Shown piece after piece: positions 1-5,385 of a stretch of DNA of 5,385 nt. The DNA is from an uncultured Planctomycetaceae bacterium. GTDB lineage: Bacteria > Planctomycetota > Planctomycetia > Planctomycetales > Planctomycetaceae. Position 1 is the stretch's first letter, and every line of letters begins with the position of its first letter. The notes beneath the pieces were generated by a model that saw only the letters and a list, made by a program, of their open reading frames with translations, ran no database searches and was not told the origin of the DNA. The position numbers were made by a program, and so were the translations under genes. Location of the stretch: the NCBI GenBank assembly GCA_903898975.1, contig CAIUHT010000026.1, positions 1 to 5,385 on the forward strand, written 5' to 3'.

Positions 1-1468
1 CCGTGAGGCAGCAGTTTGAGTCGAACATCAGCCAACTGACTGCCGCGACCACATAGGTGCAGGCAATCACCAAAAAGACCCGATTCCAGTCGGCCAACGA
101 CGAAGCTCCCTGCAGCGCGGCGGTGGGCAGAAACCAGGCGACTGCTTTGGGAAAAAGGCCCGCCCCCAGATTTCCCAGCATGTTCATGATGGAAAAGACC
201 ACAGCCAACCACCGACCGCCCATGTGTATGCTGGCCGAATAGGCCGCCGGTCCCGCCGCAGCTGACAGCAGATTGCCTACAGCAATCACGGTGACCGCCA
301 GTGGAGTGGCGGCGATCAGGTGCCCGATCGCCATTAGCCCGGCACAGCCCAAGAGCATCAGGCTGGCCACCCCGTGCCGGGCCAGCCATGGGCGACCGGT
401 CTGCTGAGTGAGCCAGTCGGTCAGCCAGCCTCCCAGAAACGGGCCGACCGCTGCGGCAGCAATCGGCCCGGCGGTATACCACCCCGCTCGAGAGAGGTCC
501 AACTGTCGGGCTTCCTGCAGATAGGTCGAGAACCACGTCGCGTAGAACGCCTGAGCGGCGGCCCGGAAGAATTGCTGTGTGCAGAGACACCAGAGCGACC
601 ACGATCCGATTAATACCCAAGTCGTTCTCACTCCTTGGGCTATTTGCGAGTCAAGCGTCTGTGCCGGGGCAGCGTCGGAGACCGGCTCATCCGTGCTGGA
701 TGGCAAAGCTGCGGGCAATGCTGGATTGGTTTCCGTTATATCTGACGCCGCCGAGCGATCAACGTCCATCGCCAACTCCTTGGCGGCAACTGTCGGGGGA
801 ACGGATGGCGACGATTCGGGGGCAATTGGTGACCCGTGAGGCTGGTGCTGGGAAGTTGGGAGCTTCCGGGCGATTGGCTGGCGACGGCGTGGAGGCTCGA
901 TCAACAGAAAGGCTGCGATCCACGGGATCCCAGGCAGCGCGCACGCCGCGACCACCCACCGCCAGCCCCATTCCATCGCCAATTCGCCCGCCAGGCTGGT
1001 ACCAAGCAGTCCTCCAACCTGCATTCCGGTCGCCAGCATACCGTTGGCCCGCCCATATTCCTCGGGGCGGAAGTGATCACGAATTGCTAAGGTCGTACCT
1101 GTGAAGAGTCCTGCCTGGGCGGCTCCCAATAACAGACGACTGGCCAGTAGTGTCTCAGGGGTATGGGCTCTTGCGGCCAGCAGGCTGGCCACCGCCCAGA
1201 TGCTGACCATCGCGATTAGCGAGTGGCGAACTCCCCAGGCCTCGCATAACCAGCCTGCCGGAATCTGCAGGGCAGCGTAGGAAAAAAAGAACGCCCCCAA
1301 GACCGTTCCCATGGCCTCTTTGTTAAGAGCAAGATCGGTCTGAATCGCCTTGGCGACGGTCCCAGGGACCTGCCGTTGGAGGTAGGCGATCGCCGCAACG
1401 ACACACAAAGAGAGCAGCAGCCACCAGCGCCTTTTCTCGGTCGAGAGCGGGATTGCGGAAGCCGCCAT
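1..1468 (-). CDS. MFS transporter, ACS (anion:cation symporter)-like, 3' end cut off by the window
   Basis: The reading frame is open from ATG 1468 to the left edge, giving about 489 residues without a stop. It should be an inner-membrane secondary transporter. The N-terminal half (about residues 15-190) holds six hydrophobic segments. It includes the MFS signature region YAALQIPAGWLCEAWGVR (about 64-81) and RLLLGAAQAG (111-120), followed by the RANG motif near 140. These are typical of the ACS family (hexuronate, galactonate, phosphonate and sugar-phosphate carriers). The C-terminal half (about 283-480) contains six more segments, with VGPFLGGWLTDWL after TM8 and a Gly/Asn-rich MNMLGNLGAG stretch in TM11. 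TM12 is present, so only a short tail is missing. The central cytoplasmic loop (about 191-280) is unusually long and rich in Pro, Ser, Ala and Gln. No strong Shine-Dalgarno is seen upstream of ATG 1468, but no better start exists. It lies 65 bases downstream of the pseudopeptidase gene. The substrate cannot be told from the sequence. Confidence 0.88.
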   Translation of the reverse strand, partial: MAASAIPLSTEKRRWWLLLSLCVVAAIAYLQRQVPGTVAKAIQTDLALNKEAMGTVLGAFFFSYAALQIPAGWLCEAWGVRHSLIAMVSIWAVASLLAARAHTPETLLASRLLLGAAQAGLFTGTTLAIRDHFRPEEYGRANGMLATGMQVGGLLGTSLAGELAMEWGWRWVVAACALPGIPWIAAFLLIEPPRRRQPIARKLPTSQHQPHGSPIAPESSPSVPPTVAAKELAMDVDRSAASDITETNPALPAALPSSTDEPVSDAAPAQTLDSQIAQGVRTTWVLIGSWSLWCLCTQQFFRAAAQAFYATWFSTYLQEARQLDLSRAGWYTAGPIAAAAVGPFLGGWLTDWLTQQTGRPWLARHGVASLMLLGCAGLMAIGHLIAATPLAVTVIAVGNLLSAAAGPAAYSASIHMGGRWLAVVFSIMNMLGNLGAGLFPKAVAWFLPTAALQGASSLADWNRVFLVIACTYVVAAVSWLMFDSNCCLT

Positions 1469-1501
1469 GAGACGAACTTTCTGGAGGGGGCTGTTCTGGA
1501 T

Positions 1502-1521
1502 GGCCCAAGAGTTCTGGGGCC
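1502..1521 (-). other. imperfect hairpin in the gap upstream of the MFS gene
   Basis: A 20-base near-palindrome has outer arms GGCCC/GGGCC (5 bp), one A:G mismatch, then AG/CT pairs around a four-base AGTT loop. It lies in the 65-base gap between the pseudopeptidase stop and the MFS start, and ends 34 bases before that start. No T-tract follows on the minus strand, so it does not look like a complete intrinsic terminator. It could weaken read-through, stabilise an mRNA end, or be chance in GC-rich DNA. Confidence 0.25.
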
Positions 1522-1533
1522 TGGGGGGCCTTC

Positions 1534-2382
1534 TCAGGGCGTCAGCTCTGGCAACTCCGGGTGAGCACTGTAATCCCCTGATTTGTAGCCGAGATCGAAC
1601 CAAGATGCCCGCAATTCAGCAGACGCTCCGTCGAACGTTTCGCCTAGCTCTCCTCCCTCGATAGAGTACCGATCTGAGCGGGCCTTGAAGACGAGTTCGA
1701 TCTCGCGAAGCGCCTCGTGAATGGGGACTTGCCGCAACAGCTCGCGGACCGTCGGCGACCGCGATGCCCAGACTCCAGTCCAATAGGCGGCCTGCAGTTG
1801 GAGCGCTCGCCGCAACCCCCGAAGTTCCGCGGCTGTCAGCGTCAACTCGGAATCCTGAAGGCGATCACGCAGACCCATCCGGGTCTGCAAATGTTGGGCA
1901 GTCAGGCACCCGACGAGATAGGCCTGTGCCAATTGTGATTTGGGCCCAAATGGGGTCTCAAGATCATCGAAAAAACCCTGCTCCAGATAAAGTTGCTCGT
2001 CATCACTGCAGTAAAAAGCCCCCGAAACCGAACGCATTCCGTGACACGGGGAGATGGCACGGTTCCGGTAGACCAACAGGTCGGGTGGCCGATAACCAAT
2101 CGACAACTCGATTCCATGCCGCTCGAATTCCGCCAGAGCCTCATCGAGGAGTTTTCCTGCGGGGCCCTGCAGGGATCCCTCGCTGGTGTTTTGGGTGTGA
2201 TAGGAATCCCATCCCGAATTCGAGCGCGCAGCATAGATAATCGTCCGCAGATCGGCACCCGCCATGCGGAACACCAGGATTGGCAGGCCCGCGAGCATTG
2301 CCACAAGGCACACCAAGACCCACTGCACACGTCCATATCGCTCCCTGAGGGGCGGTAGCACATGTGGAACAGGCTGTCTCAT
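1534..2382 (-). CDS. catalytically dead paralogue of neutral zinc metallopeptidase (YpfJ/Zn_peptidase fold), membrane-anchored
   Basis: This 282-residue protein has one N-terminal membrane segment (about 20-40) followed by a soluble domain. The domain aligns with the metallopeptidase encoded immediately upstream. From Cys113 to about residue 206 the alignment has a constant offset of four residues and no gaps: YRPPDLLVY matches YQPPKLVMY, FYC matches FYC, AQAY matches AQAY, and GVWA matches GVWA. Cys113 and Cys125 match Cys117 and Cys129. The active site is gone. HEIGH is replaced by CLTAQ at 159-163, so both zinc histidines and the catalytic Glu are lost. ELQAD is replaced by QLQAA at 195-199. 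The conserved FTHGT stretch near the C-terminus becomes FDGAS. It is therefore inferred to be a pseudoenzyme, perhaps a regulator or partner of the active copy. ATG 2382 is preceded by AAGG (2391-2394) with 8-base spacing, directly after the upstream stop codon, 12 bases from the previous gene. This implies co-transcription and probably translational coupling. Confidence 0.85.
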   Translation of the reverse strand: MRQPVPHVLPPLRERYGRVQWVLVCLVAMLAGLPILVFRMAGADLRTIIYAARSNSGWDSYHTQNTSEGSLQGPAGKLLDEALAEFERHGIELSIGYRPPDLLVYRNRAISPCHGMRSVSGAFYCSDDEQLYLEQGFFDDLETPFGPKSQLAQAYLVGCLTAQHLQTRMGLRDRLQDSELTLTAAELRGLRRALQLQAAYWTGVWASRSPTVRELLRQVPIHEALREIELVFKARSDRYSIEGGELGETFDGASAELRASWFDLGYKSGDYSAHPELPELTP

Positions 2383-2394
2383 GACAAACGCCTT

Positions 2395-3252
2395 TTAAAG
2401 CTTGCGAATGCTGAACGTGTCCCCTTCTTTCAGGTCTCCTGATGCCAATCCTTTACGGAACCAACGGACCCGTTGCTCCGAGGTGCCGTGAGTAAACGAC
2501 TCCGGAACTACATACCCCTGTGACTGCATCTGCAACCGGTCATCGCCGATCGCTGTCGCCGCCTTCAGACCTTCTTCGATATCGCCCGCCTCAAGCAACC
2601 CCTTCGTCTTCTGAGCGTGGTGTGCCCAAACGCCGGCGAAGAAGTCGGCCTGCAGTTCCAGCCGGACCGATTGGTCGTTGTATTCTTCCTTCGAAACCCG
2701 ACCCTGCAGCTTGTGAACCTTGTCAGTGATGCCCAACAGGTGCTGCACATGGTGGCCAATCTCGTGAGCCAGCACATACGCCTGGGCGAAATCGCCCGGG
2801 GCGCCAAACTTTCGATGCAGTTCCTCGTAGAAAGACAGGTCAATATACACGGTCTGGTCGGCCGGGCAGTAGAACGGACCGACTGCCGCCTGCGCGGCAC
2901 CACAGCCCGACCGCGTCTGGCCCGTGTACATCACCAGTTTGGGGGGTTGATACTCAGCGTTGAACGCCTTCTTGAACAGATCCGACCACACATCCTCAGT
3001 CGCTCCCAGGACCCGCTTCACCCACTCCCCCTGGGCCTTCTCGGCTGCGGTCAGTTCCCGTTCCTGACCCGGAGCACCGCCACCTCGGGGTCCCTTGGCC
3101 TGCTCCAGGAATGGTTGTGGATCACGCCCCATGAACATCATGACAACGGCGAGAATCAACGCGCCCAATCCACCCCCGGCAATCACTGGGCCCACCCGCG
3201 TCCCCCGCCGATCTTCCACATTCTCACTGGCCCGTTGACCTTCCAAGCGCAT
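2395..3252 (-). CDS. ypfJ: neutral zinc metallopeptidase, YpfJ / KPN_02809-type (Zn_peptidase family), membrane-anchored
   Basis: This 285-residue protein belongs to the family whose members begin with a basic, NVEDRRG-containing N-terminus. Here MRLEGQRASENVEDRRG is followed by a Gly/Ala-rich membrane segment (about 20-42), placing the catalytic domain outside the inner membrane. A charged Gly-rich linker (about 50-68) leads into the domain. Visible catalytic features are the zinc motif HEIGHH (163-168: ligands His163 and His167, general base Glu164) and RLELQAD (197-203), whose Glu199 is the likely third ligand. FTHGTSEQR (253-261) is also conserved, and Cys117/Cys129 could form a disulphide. 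A start 60 bases upstream (3312) is open, but ATG 3252 is chosen for two reasons: the family N-terminus begins exactly there, and a purine-rich AGAGAGA (3261-3267) sits 8 bases upstream. The family's physiological substrate is not well established. It is followed after 12 bases by its degenerate paralogue. The symbol is by family resemblance only. Confidence 0.93.
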   Translation of the reverse strand: MRLEGQRASENVEDRRGTRVGPVIAGGGLGALILAVVMMFMGRDPQPFLEQAKGPRGGGAPGQERELTAAEKAQGEWVKRVLGATEDVWSDLFKKAFNAEYQPPKLVMYTGQTRSGCGAAQAAVGPFYCPADQTVYIDLSFYEELHRKFGAPGDFAQAYVLAHEIGHHVQHLLGITDKVHKLQGRVSKEEYNDQSVRLELQADFFAGVWAHHAQKTKGLLEAGDIEEGLKAATAIGDDRLQMQSQGYVVPESFTHGTSEQRVRWFRKGLASGDLKEGDTFSIRKL

Positions 3253-3362
3253 CGCAGTGTTCTCTCTTTGTGAGTCTCTTCTCAATTCGTGACAAGCTGT
3301 GCAGGGCCCCACCCCGGAAAGCCACTCCCCTGTCCCGGTACGCCGGTCATTCTCGATTCTGT

Positions 3363-3499
3363 CTTTGGTGAATACAAGTCGACTCGTGCGGAAATCGCCA
3401 CCCTTCCCCCTTCTCCGGTCGCGTTGCCAGTCGCGTCGCTGGTCCCTGAATCACCCTCCTCGGCTGTCGCTCGACCTACCGCTCAATCTCTCACCAAAG
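3363..3499. repeat. 9-bp inverted repeat arms bracketing the intergenic region
   Basis: CTTTGGTGA at 3363-3371 and TCACCAAAG at 3491-3499 are perfect inverted copies separated by 119 bases. The second arm abuts the stop codon of the radical SAM gene. The long spacing argues against a terminator hairpin, and a 9-bp match can arise by chance in a region this size. A long-range transcript fold or a protein-binding pair is possible but unsupported. The rest of this 247-base gap (3253-3499) holds no convincing gene. Confidence 0.2.
3415..3438. repeat. tandem pair of 12-bp near-identical repeats
   Basis: CCGGTCGCGTTG (3415-3426) is followed directly by CCAGTCGCGTCG (3427-3438), matching at 10 of 12 positions. 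It lies in the non-coding gap between the radical SAM gene and the metallopeptidase gene, about 165-185 bases upstream of the peptidase start. It could be a duplicated binding site or a simple slippage product. With only two copies the support is weak. Confidence 0.25.
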
Positions 3500-4768
3500 T
3501 CAGAAGCCCTGCGTGAGATTCCAACGTTTCAAGAGTTCGATGTCGAACCCTGCGTCGACTCCTCCCGGAGAAAGCCTTTCGGCATCCCATAAATCGACAA
3601 ACACCCGACCGCGACGCAGAGCCAGTCCCCGACGCAGCACTTCACCCAGTTGCGCCAGCGTGGGGGGAAAGAATTCCCCCCGGGCTGCGAGTTGTTCGAG
3701 CCACCCGTTTCCCCCCCGGGTCGGGATCACCGTCACCACCCGCACACCTGCGTCGAATGCGAATTCCACGCTACGCAAGGCCCAATCCACCGCTTCGCCG
3801 GCTGGCATATACGGAGGCTGCAGGAGCACAAAGGCCCGGGCTTCTATCTCCTCTTTTCGGAGAAATTCTACGCCCCGTCGAAAGTCCTCGGGGGTCATCT
3901 GCTTGTTCAAGCGGGGCCAGACCTCGGGATGTATTGTCTCCAACCCCATGGCCACCTCGAGGGCGGGTGGCTGGGCCGGCCAAGCCGACCCTTCTGGTGA
4001 TGCGATTGCGTCTTTGTCTTCCAGCTTCTCGCGAGCCGGGGTCGCGACTGGTAAATGGACCTCCGGTGTCTCACTTGTTAATTGGGAAGCGGCCTCGGTA
4101 CTCGCCTGAGAACGCTCTAGCGCAGAGTTTTGCTGAAAATACTTCGCAAACGGCTTTCCGTCTCGCTCGGCTGAGCCAGCAGCGCTTTCTTGCTGCACAA
4201 GTTCGTGTCGGCGTCTCTGGTGCTGCGACCACTTCTTGCTTGGGCCACCCGATCTGACCCTCGCCGCTTGGGCGCTTAGGATAACTGGTCCGTGGGCCCA
4301 GGCCTCGTGGAGCAGATCGCGGAAGCGCAGGCAGCCCTCCCCCAGCAGCTGGGGGTGGTTTTCCACGATGACCGTCTCAAAACCACAGACGCGCTGGGCA
4401 ATGCCTGGCCAAGCTTCGACGGGAATTGCCTGCCGGTCGAAAAAGTTCCCCGCGTTGTACAGTTTGATGTGACGTGCCGCCGGAAGGGCTGCCAACGCCA
4501 GGTCAATTTGTCCGAGGATCTCGGCTACCGTAACCGCCGTGACTGTGGTCTGCTTCCAGAGATCGCAATAAATGCACGTGAAGGGGCACTCCCGATTCAC
4601 GAGGAAGAGCGTGGCAACCTGATCGACCGTGCCTTGGGCCGACGCTTCAGGTTCGCAGAAAAAGGCCGCTGGGCGGGTCGGATCGACAACACTGCGAGCC
4701 CCTCGCGCTTCCCGGATTGCCCGCGCATTCGGCTCCTCCGCATTGGCAATGGGAAGGGGAGTGGACAT
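3500..4768 (-). CDS. radical SAM protein (resembles the COG1244 / TIGR01210 group) with a large internal insert
   Basis: This 422-residue protein carries the radical SAM cluster motif CPFTCIYC (Cys61, Cys65, Cys68), which should bind a [4Fe-4S] cluster and cleave S-adenosylmethionine. Barrel landmarks follow in order: IKLYNAGNFFD (101-111), FETVIVENHP (130-139), LEVAMGLETIHPEV (270-283), RAFVLLQPPYMP (311-322) and GVRVVTVIPTRGGNG (341-355). A conserved RGEFFPPTL stretch comes after these. The NxGNFFD and GLE patterns resemble the uncharacterised Fe-S oxidoreductase group that includes the archaeosine-synthase radical SAM subunit. That link is inferred from motif style and the substrate is unknown. 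Residues about 164-267 (3968-4279) are hydrophilic and low in complexity, rich in Gln, Ser, Glu, Ala and Pro, and interrupt the barrel between two strands. The reading frame stays open across them. ATG 4768 has a strong GGAGG (4776-4780) 7 bases upstream. No C-terminal TRAM or B12 domain is seen. Confidence 0.88.
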   Translation of the reverse strand: MSTPLPIANAEEPNARAIREARGARSVVDPTRPAAFFCEPEASAQGTVDQVATLFLVNRECPFTCIYCDLWKQTTVTAVTVAEILGQIDLALAALPAARHIKLYNAGNFFDRQAIPVEAWPGIAQRVCGFETVIVENHPQLLGEGCLRFRDLLHEAWAHGPVILSAQAARVRSGGPSKKWSQHQRRRHELVQQESAAGSAERDGKPFAKYFQQNSALERSQASTEAASQLTSETPEVHLPVATPAREKLEDKDAIASPEGSAWPAQPPALEVAMGLETIHPEVWPRLNKQMTPEDFRRGVEFLRKEEIEARAFVLLQPPYMPAGEAVDWALRSVEFAFDAGVRVVTVIPTRGGNGWLEQLAARGEFFPPTLAQLGEVLRRGLALRRGRVFVDLWDAERLSPGGVDAGFDIELLKRWNLTQGF

Positions 4769-4778
4769 CCTGAAGCCT

Positions 4779-4790
4779 CCTTGGCCAAGG
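4779..4790. promoter_or_regulatory. 12-bp perfect palindrome overlapping the radical SAM ribosome-binding site
   Basis: CCTTGGCCAAGG is its own reverse complement. On the minus strand its last four bases are the start of the AAGGAGG Shine-Dalgarno (4776-4782) of the radical SAM gene. On the plus strand it contains the TTGGCC that could serve as a -35 box for the divergent gene. It could be an operator, or as RNA a short stem that partly hides the ribosome-binding site. No known regulator site is recognised. Confidence 0.35.
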
Positions 4791-4809
4791 GCGATGAGTG
4801 CGATAGACT
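4781..4809 (+). promoter_or_regulatory. candidate sigma70-like promoter for the rightward gene
   Basis: TTGGCC (4781-4786, 4 of 6 to TTGACA) is spaced exactly 17 bases from TAGACT (4804-4809, 4 of 6 to TATAAT). Transcription would start near 4816, upstream of all three possible starts of the rightward gene. The match is moderate and GC-rich genomes give many such hits. The coincidence of both boxes with the two palindromes makes it worth recording. Confidence 0.3.
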
Positions 4810-4815
4810 AGTCTA
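4804..4815. promoter_or_regulatory. 12-bp perfect palindrome TAGACTAGTCTA, candidate operator
   Basis: This perfect palindrome lies mid-way between the divergent radical SAM gene and the exported-protein gene, 36 bases upstream of the radical SAM start codon. It has a CTAG centre and is AT-rich against a GC-rich background. Each half also reads as a TAGACT -10-like box, so it could serve either direction. It has the symmetry expected of a dimeric repressor site. No specific regulator family is assigned. Confidence 0.45.
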
Positions 4816-4921
4816 ACTCTGGATTCGAGGTCTAGCGCGGCGGATGGCCGGGCGATTCTCGCAGGTGGACTCCTCCATGATTTCGTTCACTTTGATCGCC
4901 CGACCTGGGTCATTCCCATCC

Positions 4922-5385
4922 ATGTCTCTCGAACATGGCCCATCTGTAGGAAGATCGCCCTGGTTCTGCTTTGTGGGCTTGATGTTCGCGCTCGTCTGCC
5001 CGATGGTGGCTCGTTCGCAACCCCAAAATGGCCAGCCGCAGGCGGGACAACAGTCACCAACCCAGCCCCCTCAGCAGCAGGTCAATGCTCCTCAGGAGAT
5101 CAAGTTCGAAGAGGTGGCCCCTCTCTTTTCCCCAGCCGATCGCGAGGTGTTGGAGAAGTGGAAGGCTAATCCCGTCCAACCCGCCGATCGGCCACGGATT
5201 CTCACCGCCCTCGACACCCTACAACTTAGCCAGATCTTCTTCGGATTTGGGCCCAACGGCCAGAACCGCTTTCTTGTCACACGAATTGTCGTCGCAAATC
5301 TGACCACCGAGGCGCTCCGCTGGAAAAGAGATGATGTGGTGCTGACTGTGGATGGCAATCCACAGAGTCCCCATGACGCCTCACA
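4922..5385 (+). CDS. exported protein of unknown function, 5' part only
   Basis: The reading frame is open from ATG 4922 to the right edge (154 residues seen). It begins with a signal-peptide-like N-terminus: a short polar region with Arg11, a hydrophobic core at about 14-29 (FCFVGLMFALVCPMV), and a plausible cleavage site around 30-32 (VARS before Gln33). A Gln/Pro-rich linker follows (about 33-58, with 12 Gln). Next comes a folded region (about 60-154) with predicted mixed helix and strand, e.g. RFLVTRIVVANLTTEALRW. I do not recognise the domain. In-frame starts also exist at 4877, which has an AGGTGG Shine-Dalgarno-like element 8 bases upstream, and at 4844. I prefer 4922 because it gives a signal peptide of normal length, but 4877 has the better ribosome site and would give a long n-region. 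It diverges from the radical SAM gene. Whether the two share function cannot be judged. Confidence 0.75.
   Translation, partial: MSLEHGPSVGRSPWFCFVGLMFALVCPMVARSQPQNGQPQAGQQSPTQPPQQQVNAPQEIKFEEVAPLFSPADREVLEKWKANPVQPADRPRILTALDTLQLSQIFFGFGPNGQNRFLVTRIVVANLTTEALRWKRDDVVLTVDGNPQSPHDAS

Noticed and set aside
577..1104. Plus-strand frame of 175 residues
   Set aside because: It is antisense to the MFS gene, whose membrane segments and signatures are clear.
1764..2358. Plus-strand frames of 158 and 121 residues
   Set aside because: Both are antisense to the pseudopeptidase, whose homology to its neighbour establishes the minus frame as the real one.
2617..3273. Plus-strand open frame of 218 residues
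   Set aside because: It is antisense to the metallopeptidase, whose catalytic motifs clearly mark the minus strand as coding.
3253..3312. Longer start for the metallopeptidase at 3312
   Set aside because: The family N-terminus begins at the internal ATG 3252, which has a purine-rich ribosome-binding site. The extra 20 residues resemble nothing.
3289..3516. Possible small plus-strand gene in the gap
   Set aside because: The 75-residue translation is Pro/Ala/Ser-rich. It overlaps the 3' end of the radical SAM gene, has no recognisable motif and no good ribosome-binding site.
3662..3681. Perfect 8-bp stem with four-base loop (GGGGGGAA / TTCCCCCC)
   Set aside because: It lies inside the radical SAM coding region and encodes the conserved RGEFFPPTL stretch, so codon content explains it. 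No T-tract follows.
3513..4109. Plus-strand open frame of 198 residues
   Set aside because: It is antisense to the radical SAM gene. The translation is Ser/Arg/Pro-rich without any recognisable motif, as expected of a shadow frame in GC-rich DNA.
1..5385. tRNA, rRNA, CRISPR, insertion sequence, attachment site or toxin-antitoxin pair
   Set aside because: No cloverleaf-like element, regularly spaced repeats, transposase frame or terminal inverted repeats were seen by eye on either strand.

Overview
The window (5,385 bases, GC-rich) looks like ordinary chromosomal DNA from a free-living Gram-negative-type bacterium. The gene content, the long Pro/Ser/Ala/Gln-rich inserts and the Gln/Pro-rich secreted protein would fit a planctomycete or a relative. 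That placement is an impression from protein style, not something the sequence proves. There are no tRNA or rRNA genes, CRISPR arrays, insertion sequences or phage genes.

Layout. Four genes are on the minus strand, read from right to left. They are a radical SAM enzyme (4768 to 3500), a membrane-anchored YpfJ-type neutral zinc metallopeptidase (3252 to 2395), a second protein of the same fold that has lost its catalytic residues (2382 to 1534), and an MFS transporter of the ACS type (1468, running off the left edge). A fifth gene is on the plus strand (from about 4922, running off the right edge) and encodes the start of an unrecognised exported protein. The plus-strand gene and the radical SAM gene diverge from an intergenic stretch of about 150 bases. 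This stretch holds two different perfect 12-bp palindromes with centres 25 bp apart, overlaid on a plausible sigma70-like promoter.

How the genes may work together. The metallopeptidase and its degenerate paralogue are separated by 12 bases and share a ribosome-binding context, so they are almost certainly co-transcribed. The MFS gene follows after 65 bases and may belong to the same unit. The radical SAM gene is separated from the peptidase by 247 non-coding bases and is probably a separate unit.

The most interesting feature is the peptidase/pseudopeptidase tandem. The second copy aligns without gaps to the first across about 87 core residues and keeps both cysteines and the membrane anchor. 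It has replaced the HExxH motif and the downstream Glu/Asp motif while staying an intact reading frame. The second point of interest is an insert of roughly 100 residues of low complexity inside the radical SAM barrel.
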